Part shown: positions 41,062 to 49,680 of the stretch, piece after piece
Layout: every line of letters begins with the position of its first letter
Position numbering within the stretch: position 1 is the first letter of the stretch
Assembly (NCBI RefSeq): GCF_038806765.1
Contig: NZ_CP152389.1
Coordinates: 4,588,001-4,652,000, forward strand
Length of the DNA stretch: 64,000 nucleotides
Direction: 5' to 3'
DNA from: Mucilaginibacter sp. CSA2-8R
Lineage (GTDB): Bacteria > Bacteroidota > Bacteroidia > Sphingobacteriales > Sphingobacteriaceae
The notes under the pieces: model-generated
Seen by the model: the letters and a program-made list of their open reading frames with translations, nothing else
Database searches by the model: none
Told to the model about the DNA's origin: nothing
Program-made: the position numbers and the translations under genes

Positions 41062-43443
41062 ATGTTCAAAATATATCTTAAAACCGCCTGGCGAAGCTTA
41101 GTAAAACAAAAAGCTGTTTCGGCTATCCACTTAGCTGGCCTCTCGGTAGGCATTGCCGTTACCTTATTACTGGGCCTTTGGGTTTGGGACGAACTGAGTT
41201 TTAACAAATCATTTAAAAATTACGACCACATTGCCCAGGTTGAGCAAAACGTCAATAACAATGGCGAGGTGCAAACCTGGTCGCCTACCCCCTATCCATT
41301 AGCGGCCGAGCTCCGCAAAACCTACGGCAGCGATTTTAAACATGTGGTACTCTCTACGGGTACAGGCAAGCATCTCCTTTTAGTAGGTGATAAAAAACTC
41401 AGACTACCGGGTATGTTTATAGAAGCCGATGGCCCTATGATGTTTAGCCTGCACCTATTGCAAGGAGACATTAACGCATTACAGGATCCCTCATCTGTTT
41501 TAATTTCGGCATCAGCGGCTAAAGCCTATTTTGGCAATAGCAATTCCCTGCAAAAAATCATTAAAATTGATAACCAAGTTGATGTTAAAGTGGCCGGTGT
41601 GTTTGATGACCTGCCCAACAATACCAGCTTTGCCGGTTTAGCTTTTATGGCCAGTTGGCAAATCTATTTTAACAATACCGATTGGATCAAAAATACTCCG
41701 GAGCCATGGCGACCTAATGCTTTTACCACTTGGGTACAATTAGCTGATAATGCAGATATTGACCAGGTATCGCATAAAATAAAGGATGCCAAAATGCGAA
41801 ACCTGAGTGGCGCACTTGTTAAGCAAAAGCCAGTTTTGTTTTTACACCCTATGGCCAAATGGCATTTGTACGAAGATTTTAAAAACGGGATCAACACCGG
41901 CGGTAGCATACAATACGTAAGGATGTTCAGCATCATCGGCATTTTTGTTTTGCTGTTGGCTTGCATTAATTTTATGAACTTAAGCACCGCCCGCTCTGAA
42001 AAGCGTGCACGCGAAGTGGGCGTACGTAAAGCCATCGGCTCAGCCAGGCAACAGCTCATTTTGCAATTTTATACAGAGTCGGCATTGTTTGTAATGCTGG
42101 CCTTTGTACTGGCTTTAATATGGGTATTAATGGGCCTACCACTTTTTAATCAGCTTGCCGAAAAGCAGATTACCCTACCCTGGCAACAACCGTTATTTTG
42201 GTTAACCTGCTTAGCACTGTCTGCGCTTATTGCATTGGTAGCAGGCAGTTACCCGGCTTTATATCTGTCGTCTTTTAAACCTGTTAAAGTGCTTAAGGGG
42301 GCGTTTAAGGCCGATTTGCTTTCTGCCGCACCCCGCAAAGTATTAGTGGTAGTACAATTTAGTGTATCGGTGATTCTTATTATTGGTACCGTAGTGGTGT
42401 TTAAACAAATCCAGTATGCTAAAAACAGGCCCATTGGTTATGATAACAACAGCTTAGTTTCTATTCCCGCATCGGCCGCCGTACAGCAGCATTTTGATGT
42501 AATTGAAAGCGAGCTGCTTAACAAACATGCCATTTCGGCCATGAGTTTAGCCGGTGCCCCGCCTACCGAAATATATTCGACCAGTAGTGGCTTTGTATGG
42601 CCGGGTAAAGACCCTGATATGAATATTGATTTCCAGACTAATGATGTAAGCTTAGATTACGGCCAAACTATTGGCTGGGAGTTTGTAGCCGGGCGAGATT
42701 TCAGCAAGAAGTTCGCCACCGATTCAACCGCTGCCATCGTCAACGAAACTGCGGTTAAGTTTATGGGCTTAGAAAATCCGGTTGGCCAAACCATTACGGC
42801 AGATGGTACACCTATTCATATCATTGGCGTAATAAAAGATATGGTGATACAGTCACCTTTCGAACCTATTAAGCCTACCATTTACGGCTTATCGGCCAAT
42901 CCCGGCGGTGTGGTATTGCTTAAGCTTAATCCCAACGTTGATGCAACCTCATCACTCAAACAGATTGAAAGTATTTTTAAAACCTACAACCCGACCGGCT
43001 TATTTGAATACCAATTTGTAGATGACCAGTACGCCCAAAAATTCAGCAGCGGTCAGCGTATTGGCAAATTGTCTTTCTTTTTTGCGGCACTGGCTATTTT
43101 TATCAGTTGCTTGGGCATGTTTGGTATGGCTACCTTTATGGCCGAGCAGCGCTTTAAAGAAATAGGGATACGCAAGGTTTTAGGAGCATCAGTAGCACAG
43201 GTATGGCTGTTATTGTCTAAAGAATTTATTGTTATTGCTGTAATTGCCTTGGTAATAGCCAGCCCCATTGCTTACTATGTAATGCACCAATGGCTGCAAA
43301 ACTTCTATTATCGCTCGGCTATATCCTGGTGGATATTCGCGATAGCAGGTATCAGTATCACACTGATTACCTTGGTTACAGTGAGTTATCAATCTATTCA
43401 GGCGGCTTTAGCCAACCCGGTGAAAACACTTAAAAACGAATAG
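41062..43443 (+). CDS. FtsX/MacB-like ABC transporter permease
   Basis: A 793-residue inner-membrane permease with two copies of the FtsX-like unit. Each has a MacB-type periplasmic domain after the first helix (KTAWRSLVKQKAVSAIHLAG at the N-terminus) and a three-helix FtsX domain. The two coupling-helix motifs are EKRAREVGVRKAIGSARQQL and QRFKEIGIRKVLGASVAQVW. The ending (QAALANPVKTLKNE) is the standard tail. No ABC ATPase gene is adjacent, so it must use an ATPase encoded elsewhere. Bacteroidota genomes carry many such lone permeases, usually linked to antimicrobial peptide or lipid export. A second, related permease lies at 53909-56314. Confidence 0.92.
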   Translation: MFKIYLKTAWRSLVKQKAVSAIHLAGLSVGIAVTLLLGLWVWDELSFNKSFKNYDHIAQVEQNVNNNGEVQTWSPTPYPLAAELRKTYGSDFKHVVLSTGTGKHLLLVGDKKLRLPGMFIEADGPMMFSLHLLQGDINALQDPSSVLISASAAKAYFGNSNSLQKIIKIDNQVDVKVAGVFDDLPNNTSFAGLAFMASWQIYFNNTDWIKNTPEPWRPNAFTTWVQLADNADIDQVSHKIKDAKMRNLSGALVKQKPVLFLHPMAKWHLYEDFKNGINTGGSIQYVRMFSIIGIFVLLLACINFMNLSTARSEKRAREVGVRKAIGSARQQLILQFYTESALFVMLAFVLALIWVLMGLPLFNQLAEKQITLPWQQPLFWLTCLALSALIALVAGSYPALYLSSFKPVKVLKGAFKADLLSAAPRKVLVVVQFSVSVILIIGTVVVFKQIQYAKNRPIGYDNNSLVSIPASAAVQQHFDVIESELLNKHAISAMSLAGAPPTEIYSTSSGFVWPGKDPDMNIDFQTNDVSLDYGQTIGWEFVAGRDFSKKFATDSTAAIVNETAVKFMGLENPVGQTITADGTPIHIIGVIKDMVIQSPFEPIKPTIYGLSANPGGVVLLKLNPNVDATSSLKQIESIFKTYNPTGLFEYQFVDDQYAQKFSSGQRIGKLSFFFAALAIFISCLGMFGMATFMAEQRFKEIGIRKVLGASVAQVWLLLSKEFIVIAVIALVIASPIAYYVMHQWLQNFYYRSAISWWIFAIAGISITLITLVTVSYQSIQAALANPVKTLKNE

Positions 43444-43461
43444 GTGCTTTTTTTAAAAAGG

Positions 43462-43512
43462 TATAACCAACAAGGGTGAACTGATTAAATCGGCTCACCC
43501 TTGTTGGTTATA
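43462..43512. terminator. Long inverted repeat between convergent genes
   Basis: A perfect 18-bp inverted repeat, 43462-43479 with 43495-43512 (core CCAACAAGGGTGA), around a 15-nt loop. There is no U-run directly after either arm, so it may act as a weak terminator or a mRNA 3'-end stabiliser for the converging permease and dehydrogenase genes. Confidence 0.7.
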
Positions 43513-43549
43513 GTTGAACTTTAATAGTGAGGTTAGCCTCCTGCCATTA

Positions 43550-44272
43550 TCACGGATTGGTTGACCACAAGCCTACCTCTTTTACAAATGCACGTTGCGG
43601 AAGCTTTAGGTTATTGATAACCAGAAAAGCCAGATCTTCGGGTTGCAATACCTTTTCTGCATTGCCATCGGTAAAGTTGGCATTGATGGTCATTTCGGTA
43701 GCAATAGTGCTTGGGTTTACTGTAGTTACGCGGACATTTGATTTCCTGACCTCCTGCATTAGTGCCTCGGTAAAATTAATGATGGCAGCTTTAGAGGCAC
43801 CGTAAGCACTCATTTTAGCAGCACCTTTTAATCCGGCGGTCGAGGCCACGTTGATAATATCCCCTTTACCCTGCTGCATTATTAGCGGCAGTACCTCGTG
43901 CACCATATAATAAGTACCCAATACATTAATCCGAAACACTTGCTCCCACTCTTCTACCGGTAGCTCCAGAACACTGCCTACTTTTAATACGCCGGCATTA
44001 TTAACCAGGATATCTACCATTTTTAGTTCATCCGCAAGTTTAGCTACAGCAGTTTTTACGTCGGTCAGGTTGCCTACATCTGCCGTGGCGTAGCTTACTT
44101 TAATATCAGCATAATTTTGTTTGATCTCGGCAGCAAGGTTTTCCAAGTCCTGCGCTGTCCGGGCAAGAAGGCCTAAATTTACGCCCTCGGCGGCCAGGGC
44201 AACGGCCATCGCCTTGCCCAAACCTTTTCCAGCCCCGGTTATTATTGCTGTTTTTCCTTTTAATGATTCCAT
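43550..44272 (-). CDS. Short-chain dehydrogenase, 3-oxoacyl-ACP-reductase-like
   Basis: A 240-residue classical SDR, probably NADP(H)-dependent and cytoplasmic. The cofactor site is TGAGKGLG (12-19), then ADVGN, NNAG (91-94) and the catalytic set Ser144, Tyr157 and Lys161 (AYGASK). The similarity is to FabG-like and Bacillus YkvO-type reductases. It is the last of three SDR genes on the minus strand, 125 bp after the next one, so it may have its own promoter. The substrate is not predictable. It ends at a long hairpin shared with the converging permease gene. Confidence 0.9.
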   Translation of the reverse strand: MESLKGKTAIITGAGKGLGKAMAVALAAEGVNLGLLARTAQDLENLAAEIKQNYADIKVSYATADVGNLTDVKTAVAKLADELKMVDILVNNAGVLKVGSVLELPVEEWEQVFRINVLGTYYMVHEVLPLIMQQGKGDIINVASTAGLKGAAKMSAYGASKAAIINFTEALMQEVRKSNVRVTTVNPSTIATEMTINANFTDGNAEKVLQPEDLAFLVINNLKLPQRAFVKEVGLWSTNP

Positions 44273-44397
44273 GTTTATAATATTGTTTAAACTAAAGTAC
44301 CTACCGGCTTTAAATGTTTAAAATCAATATAACAAACCTTTACTTAGCTGTAGTTGGTTCTATTATTTAAACTGAGGAGTTACTTAGCCCCGGGAAT

Positions 44398-45138
44398 TTA
44401 CACTAATACTGCACCGCCATCAACAAGCAATGATTGCCCGGTAGTATAAGTTTGTTTTATTAAATAAACAATAGCTCTTGCAATATCCTCCGCCTCGCCA
44501 ACTCTTTTAAGTAGTAATGTATTTTCTAAGTGCTGGTAAAAATTATTGCGATCACTTTCATCAAGGTTATTCCACAAGTCAGTTTTAATGATGCCCGCAG
44601 CCACGTTATTTACCCGAATAGGTGCAAGTTCTACCGCCATAGCCCTTGTAAAAGCGTTAAGTGTTCCGCACAAAGTAGCACCCAGGCAATAGCCTTTACT
44701 TGGTCGTTGCCCAAAGCTTCCGCTCATTAATGTTATTGAGCCATTTTCGCTAATTAATTTTTTACCGTATTTAATAGCGGCAAAGGCTCCCCAAAAACGA
44801 ATATTAAAAAAATCCTTCGCTTGCTCAGTAACCGTGTCATCTATTATACTCTTTGTAATATTCTCGCCGGCTGTGTATATTAAATGATCAAAGCTACCTA
44901 CCCGTTCAAAAAAGCTCTTAATTTGTTCTTCCTGGCTTAAATTAACTGCGTAGCCTGTGCAATGATCAGGCAACTGTGTTAAGGCATCATCTATCCTCTT
45001 TTGATTACTGGATACAATTATTACGTTAGCTCCGTCATAGGCAGCTGCTTTCGCCGTTGCTAAGCCTAAGCCCGCGCTTCCACCTAAAATAATTACCTTT
45101 TTATCTTTTAACTCATTTTGTTTATTTGCATTTTCCAT
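44398..45138 (-). CDS. Atypical short-chain dehydrogenase lacking the catalytic lysine
   Basis: A 246-residue SDR started at the ATG at 45138; an upstream start at 45189 would prepend 17 residues that do not fit the fold. The cofactor loop is ILGGSAGLGLA and the Rossmann fold is complete (IYTAGEN, SITLMSGSFG). At the active site Tyr150 is present, but the lysine expected four residues on is Ala154 (GYCLGATLCG). Without it, normal hydride transfer chemistry is doubtful. The C-terminal GGA and the VELAPIRVN block are standard. It lies between two other SDR genes. Confidence 0.82.
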   Translation of the reverse strand: MENANKQNELKDKKVIILGGSAGLGLATAKAAAYDGANVIIVSSNQKRIDDALTQLPDHCTGYAVNLSQEEQIKSFFERVGSFDHLIYTAGENITKSIIDDTVTEQAKDFFNIRFWGAFAAIKYGKKLISENGSITLMSGSFGQRPSKGYCLGATLCGTLNAFTRAMAVELAPIRVNNVAAGIIKTDLWNNLDESDRNNFYQHLENTLLLKRVGEAEDIARAIVYLIKQTYTTGQSLLVDGGAVLV

Positions 45139-45223
45139 GATACATTGCTTTATTTTGACCACCCAAAATTCTGCAACGTAGTTGAACATACATTTACCAA
45201 ATGGTAAAAACGTATAGCGCCTT

Positions 45224-46009
45224 TTACAAATGGCTGGTAGCAGGAAAGGTAATACCGGTTAAACGTTGGCAAGCTTCAATAAATCCATTTTGAACAGCAG
45301 GGTTTGCTGCAGCAGGATGAAAAGCTTTACACTTTTGGTGATAAAAATACTTGCCGCTTACCAAAGCTTGCGCACTATTGCTAACCGCTAACCAAACTTG
45401 TGTTTTTGGTGCATCAGTTAAACTATCAGGAGCACCGGCGCCGCCCATTTTGGTAGCTACCCAACCAGGCTCTAAGGCATTGGCATATATTGCAGGCTGA
45501 TACCTCGCTGCAGCAAAAGCCAGCAAAACGTTATGTAGTTTAGTATCAGCGTATGCCTGATAGCCGCTCCATTTTTTGTTATCCCAAGTGAGGTCATCCA
45601 TAGATGGATTACCCTCGCGATGTAGCCCAGAACTCACATAAATAAGCCGTTGAGGTAAATGTATAAGGCTTGTTAAAATATAAGGCGCTAAACTATTAAC
45701 TGCAAAAAGAAGTGGCAGACCATCTACCGTGTTGCCCCGACTAACCTCACGATAACCCATACCGGCGTTATGAATTACGGCATCAAAGCTGCCAAGTTTA
45801 TTAACCTTTTCTGCCAGTTCTATAGTATCCTTAATACTCGACAAATCTCCAGAAAGAACGGTTTCGGCGCCAGGCGCCGCAGATATTGCCTCAGCTGCAC
45901 GAGCAGCATTGCGACCATGCAAAACAACTTGATGCCCGTCGGCAATTAACAGCTTAGCAGCCATTTGGCCCAAGCCATCTGCTGAACCGGTTATAAAAAT
46001 ACGAGACAT
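45224..46009 (-). CDS. Short-chain dehydrogenase (retinol-dehydrogenase-like)
   Basis: A 261-residue SDR. The cofactor motif TGSADGLG and HGRNAARA suggest NADP preference because Arg follows the second strand. NAG (81-83), the serine pair 126-127 and Tyr153-x-x-x-Lys157 (AYADTK) complete the active site. The form resembles the retinol dehydrogenase and WW-domain oxidoreductase branch. It is 69 bp downstream of the Crp/Fnr regulator and 85 bp before the second SDR, all on the minus strand, so a shared transcript is possible. The substrate is unknown. Confidence 0.88.
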   Translation of the reverse strand: MSRIFITGSADGLGQMAAKLLIADGHQVVLHGRNAARAAEAISAAPGAETVLSGDLSSIKDTIELAEKVNKLGSFDAVIHNAGMGYREVSRGNTVDGLPLLFAVNSLAPYILTSLIHLPQRLIYVSSGLHREGNPSMDDLTWDNKKWSGYQAYADTKLHNVLLAFAAARYQPAIYANALEPGWVATKMGGAGAPDSLTDAPKTQVWLAVSNSAQALVSGKYFYHQKCKAFHPAAANPAVQNGFIEACQRLTGITFPATSHL

Positions 46010-46078
46010 ATTTTTTCTTATTAATACATCGCAAATCTGCGTTTTAAAATATTTACAGCACTTAACAATTGTTAAATA

Positions 46079-46654
46079 TCAACATAGTTTCCTTCGTATT
46101 CGACTAAGTGACTGCTGAGTTATACCCAAATAAGAGGCCACGTCGGCTAACGATACCCGTAAAGCTATATCAGCTTGCTGTGTGAGAAACAGACGGTAAC
46201 GTGAGCTTGAGTCAAGCCCAAGGTAACTATTTCTAAGCTCTACTTTATCTAACAAGGCCTGCTGAGTAATATAATCAATCAGGTTTTTAAAATAAGGCAA
46301 GTTTTCATAAAGTATTAACAGCCTTACTTTACTAATAGCGAGTACTTCCACATCACAGGCTGCTACAATTTCTTCATCAGCATTTGTTTGATTGGTAAAG
46401 CTTCTTAGTATAGTGCAAAACTGATTCTCTTTAAGAAAAAAATGAGTTATCTGCTTTCCTTTATCATCAGAAATAATGATTTTTAGTACCCCTTTACAGA
46501 TAAAGAACATTTCTTTACAGATGTTACCTGATTTAAAAAGAGAATTACCCTCACTGTAAACTCGGCTTTCAAATGCCTCTGTAATAAGAGCCTCATCTTT
46601 TTCACTAATATCACTAAAAAGTCGGAGGTACGATACTAAGTGCGTAACCATCAT
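46079..46654 (-). CDS. Crp/Fnr-family transcriptional regulator
   Basis: A 191-residue regulator with an N-terminal cyclic-nucleotide-binding-like domain (about 20-120, including GNICKEMFFICKGVLKIII) and a C-terminal winged helix (SLADVASYLGITQQSLSRIR). The Arg and Ser residues that bind cAMP in CRP are not obvious, and no cysteines for an Fnr-type iron-sulfur cluster are arranged in the usual way, so the ligand is open. Such short Crp-like proteins are abundant in Bacteroidota. It is placed between the Tet(X)-like gene (84-bp gap) and three SDR genes, and may control them. Confidence 0.86.
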   Translation of the reverse strand: MMVTHLVSYLRLFSDISEKDEALITEAFESRVYSEGNSLFKSGNICKEMFFICKGVLKIIISDDKGKQITHFFLKENQFCTILRSFTNQTNADEEIVAACDVEVLAISKVRLLILYENLPYFKNLIDYITQQALLDKVELRNSYLGLDSSSRYRLFLTQQADIALRVSLADVASYLGITQQSLSRIRRKLC

Positions 46655-46738
46655 TTTGAAGTTTTTTACTGCTCTGACCGGAATTAGATAAAAAATAAAG
46701 AAGCAAATATTGTTGCTACATTTTAAAAAGCAGCAACT

Positions 46739-47869
46739 TTAGTAAATAAACTTACGAAAAGAAAAATCCGGCGAACGCATTTCGATTTCGTTCCGGCTTG
46801 ATGCCTGTTGGGCCTCAGTTGCATACACAAACATTTGCTTCTCATAATCGGCTATGGCAGCGGTCAGGGTTTGGAATTTTCCGTTAGTCATGCTCTCTGA
46901 CAAATTCAGGGCATCTAACAAACCGCTGTTTACACCCTGCCCTGCAAAAGGCGGCATTAAGTGCGCTGCATCACCAATAAGTGTGATGGGTAAAGGCCGG
47001 TTATTTTTCCAAGGCAGGCCTAAAGGCAGCTTCTTAGTAGGCAAGCCAACAAAAGAAATAGTGGCCTTTAGCAATTCGTGAAAACGCTGGTCCCAATAAG
47101 CAACCCGGTTTAAAAGAAATGAACGAACTTGGTGTGCATCCCGAAAATCTAATCCACCTGCATCTTTCCACTCTTCGGGCCTTTTTAAAATAATACCGTA
47201 GGTTAACGCGCCTTGGTTATTAGGGTTAGCTACCAGTAAAGTACCCTGGCTCGATGCCATTAGCCGGTTACCATTACACCACTGGTAAAAGGCAGGACAC
47301 TGTGTTTGTGGTTCAGGCACATCGCCCTGAATAATTATTGTTCCGGTTTCTTCAATTTCGGTATCAGTAACGTAATGCCTTACTTTGGACATCCCGCCGT
47401 TGGCTACAATAACCACATCTGCCCTTTGACTGATTTGATTATCAAAGTTGAGTACCCATTGTTTATGATGCACTTTGATTTTAGTTAATTTGCTATCCCA
47501 TAACACTGTGCCTTCTGCTAAGCTATTAAGTAACACAGTCCTTAAGTCGTTCCTGTTAATTTCCGGGTTATCGTAGCGGTTTTCAGGTGTAATATTCCTG
47601 GTTAATAATACATCTCCTTTTACATCAACGATAGTAATGCCTATAGGTATGGCCGCCGCAAAATACTTGTCCAGCAATCCGGCTGCTTTTAAAGCTTCTT
47701 GCCCTGATCCTATATGCAAGTCGAGCGTACCACCCCAAATTCGGGTTTGTGCATCAGTATCCCGTTCGTAAACGTTTACCAACACACCCTTTTGCTGTAA
47801 TAAACGAGCCATAGTTAAACCAACCGGACCTGCACCAATAATGGCAACTTTTTTATGATGGAGTAGCAT
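46739..47869 (-). CDS. Tet(X)-like FAD-dependent monooxygenase
   Basis: A 376-residue class A flavin monooxygenase. It has GAGPVG for FAD, the R/E-type loop after NVYERD, GGTLDLH, RYDNPEINRNDLR, the second FAD motif IGDAAHLMPPFAGQGVNSG and the C-terminal QMFVYATEAQ. By memory, and not computed, more than half of its positions match the tetracycline-inactivating Tet(X), which hydroxylates tetracyclines at C11a. FAD and substrate contacts at Q181, R202, G225, R106, D50 and D300 correspond to Tet(X) Q192, R213, G236, R117, D61 and D311. The Tet(X) residues H234 and S238, which touch the tetracycline A-ring, are Thr223 and Ile227 here. Resistance is therefore uncertain; another aromatic or polyketide substrate is possible. 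The AraC gene 97 bp away is divergent. Confidence 0.9.
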   Translation of the reverse strand: MLLHHKKVAIIGAGPVGLTMARLLQQKGVLVNVYERDTDAQTRIWGGTLDLHIGSGQEALKAAGLLDKYFAAAIPIGITIVDVKGDVLLTRNITPENRYDNPEINRNDLRTVLLNSLAEGTVLWDSKLTKIKVHHKQWVLNFDNQISQRADVVIVANGGMSKVRHYVTDTEIEETGTIIIQGDVPEPQTQCPAFYQWCNGNRLMASSQGTLLVANPNNQGALTYGIILKRPEEWKDAGGLDFRDAHQVRSFLLNRVAYWDQRFHELLKATISFVGLPTKKLPLGLPWKNNRPLPITLIGDAAHLMPPFAGQGVNSGLLDALNLSESMTNGKFQTLTAAIADYEKQMFVYATEAQQASSRNEIEMRSPDFSFRKFIY

Positions 47870-47965
47870 AAATGTTATAATTACTTAACTACACAAAGTT
47901 GCGCATCATCTTAAGCACAAAATAGCCATATTAGCAACAAAAATAGTCGCAAAAGACTTTACAAG

Positions 47966-48919
47966 ATGACAGCGCAGACAGTACCATTAGTATTACTTGG
48001 CCTCGCTAGGGCCATGGGTACAACCTTGCAAAACTACCGGTTAGTTATACCCGAACAGTTTGGCAGGGGCTATTGCTCGGGCTTTGTTTTTAACGAGCAT
48101 ATACGCCTGCTCATTGCCAATTATGAATTATACCAAGACCTACCGTTAGCAAACCCGGATGTTGATGCTGTCAAAAAAACAATATTTTTTAAGTTTCAAC
48201 ATATCTTTCCGGATAAAAAGAAACATATTAGCATACCTCAGCTCCATACCCACCCATCTGTTTTGATCGGTACCAGTCGTATCAATACCGATGAAGTTAT
48301 TGCTATTCATACCAACACTGCCGTTATCAACATTGAAGTGGATGCTGCCTATTTAAACCACCTGTTTGGGGCAGCGCAAAGGTCGCCGTTATTGCAAAGC
48401 CTGTTAAACAATACACAACCTTTGTTATTTGAACAAATTATTTATCCTGCGTTGCAGACTGTTGTAAACAGCATACTATCTGAGCCTATAAACCCAACGT
48501 TTGAACTGTTCTTTTTTAAAATTAAAACAGAAGAACTGGTATGCAGGCTTTTAATGGAACTTGAAAAACGGGATGAGCAACCCATTTATGCTTTAAACAA
48601 TAGTGACATACAAGCCGTTTACCGGGTACGAAAGAAAATACTATACACCCTGGGTTTGCCGCCCTTAATTGGCGAATTAGCTGTTGATGCCGGCATGAGC
48701 CCAACTAAATTGAAACGTTTATTTAAGCAGATTTTTGGCGATAGTATTTTTAGTTACTATCAAAACCGCAGGATGCAGGAAGCTGCCCGCTTATTGCGGG
48801 AAGAGAAACTATCTGTATCAGAAACCGGCTATCGTCTGGGCTTTACCAACCTCAGCCATTTTTCGAGAGTGTTCGAAGGATATATTGGAATGAAGCCTAA
48901 GCGGTATAGCCGGGAGTGA
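47966..48919 (+). CDS. AraC-family transcriptional regulator
   Basis: A 317-residue regulator. The first 210 residues form an unrecognised sensor domain without a clear cupin signature. The C-terminal part is a double helix-turn-helix (LIGELAVDAGMSPTKLKRLF and SVSETGYRLGFTNLSHFSRV) ending in GMKPKRYSRE. It is divergent from the Tet(X)-like gene, with 96 bp between them, so it is the prime candidate regulator of that gene. A partial -7 element for the monooxygenase (minus-strand CAACTTTG, 47894-47901) lies in the spacer. The inducer is unknown. Confidence 0.88.
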   Translation: MTAQTVPLVLLGLARAMGTTLQNYRLVIPEQFGRGYCSGFVFNEHIRLLIANYELYQDLPLANPDVDAVKKTIFFKFQHIFPDKKKHISIPQLHTHPSVLIGTSRINTDEVIAIHTNTAVINIEVDAAYLNHLFGAAQRSPLLQSLLNNTQPLLFEQIIYPALQTVVNSILSEPINPTFELFFFKIKTEELVCRLLMELEKRDEQPIYALNNSDIQAVYRVRKKILYTLGLPPLIGELAVDAGMSPTKLKRLFKQIFGDSIFSYYQNRRMQEAARLLREEKLSVSETGYRLGFTNLSHFSRVFEGYIGMKPKRYSRE

Positions 48920-48968
48920 TTTTATAGTATGTTAAACCACGGAGACGATACAGGCTCTAAAATACCAA

Positions 48969-49072
48969 AAAGCCTATCCATATTTGCGATGGCAGGCTTT
49001 GAGTAAGATAATTACATAAGCTAACGGTTTACCTATAAACCCCGCAGGCTTGCCAGGCAAGACACTGCGGGG
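48969..49072. terminator. Two hairpins between the AraC and YiaA-like genes
   Basis: First hairpin: AAAGCC/GGCTTT outer and CCAT/ATGG inner pairs at 48969-49000, with an internal bulge. Second: CCCCGCAG at 49040-49047 with CTGCGGGG at 49065-49072, a very G+C-rich 8-bp stem. The genes converge here, so either can terminate transcription from one side. The short loop sequence GCTTGCCAGGCAAG in the second could pair further. Confidence 0.65.
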
Positions 49073-49087
49073 GAAGTAACCGCTACG

Positions 49088-49555
49088 TTACAGTTCTTTG
49101 TCGCCAATTAGTTTGGCATCGCGGGTATTTTTTTGAACGGCAATGGCCGAAAACATGCTTAAGCAAAAGGCCATGGCATAAAAGCCTTTTTCGCTTCGGG
49201 CAATGCCGGCATTCCACAAGCCAATAGTTAACAGTACCATAGAGGCAATGGTGGCAAACCAGCTCAGGCCGTAATATAAGTCGGTTACAGCCAACCCTTC
49301 CGAGCGGTCGCGCACACTTTTCTGCACGGATATCACAGCAAATAAGCCAAACAGCAGGATTGTAAAATAATAACCTTTTTCATTCAAATTCATATTTGCA
49401 TTCCATAAACCGATGTTATAGCCAGCCATGCCGGTAAGTAAGGCAAACCAAGAGGCGCCAATAAAGGCTGCGGTAGGTTTAAAAGGATTTTTAACGTTTT
49501 CTCCAGTTTTTAACATTGCTGCATTTTCGTTGGTGGTGTGTTGTAGCGGTTCCAT
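49088..49555 (-). CDS. YiaA/YiaB-type four-helix membrane protein
   Basis: A 155-residue inner-membrane protein with two copies of a two-helix unit: FIGASWFALLTGMAGYNIGL with YYFTILLFGLFAVISVQKSV, and YYGLSWFATIASMVLLTIGL with FYAMAFCLSMFSAIAVQKNT. Each ends in VQK and a charged RD, the pattern of the YiaA/YiaB family. The N-terminus (MEPLQHTTNENAAMLKTGEN) is soluble. The biochemical role is not known. It is divergent from the 500-residue orphan gene across 125 bp that contain a palindrome. Confidence 0.86.
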   Translation of the reverse strand: MEPLQHTTNENAAMLKTGENVKNPFKPTAAFIGASWFALLTGMAGYNIGLWNANMNLNEKGYYFTILLFGLFAVISVQKSVRDRSEGLAVTDLYYGLSWFATIASMVLLTIGLWNAGIARSEKGFYAMAFCLSMFSAIAVQKNTRDAKLIGDKEL

Positions 49556-49633
49556 TTTTTTTGTTGATTAATATGGAAGCAAAGATGTGATGTAAGACCT
49601 GTCGAGAAAACTCAATTTTCGCAAAATACTGAC

Positions 49634-49657
49634 GATATAATTTTTACAAATTATATC
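49634..49657. promoter_or_regulatory. Perfect inverted repeat before the 500-residue orphan gene
   Basis: Arms GATATAATTT (49634-49643) and AAATTATATC (49648-49657) around TTAC. It ends 23 bp before the ATG at 49681, with TATATCTTTA just after it resembling a -7 box (7 of 8 positions). The position suits an operator or a start-site-proximal regulatory site. No regulator is encoded beside it. Confidence 0.5.
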
Positions 49658-49680
49658 TTTACCATCAATAAATCGGCTAT

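Noticed and set aside
46739..48919. Mobile element carrying the Tet(X)-like gene
   Set aside because: No transposase, integrase, terminal inverted repeats or direct flanking duplications were seen; the region reads like ordinary chromosome.
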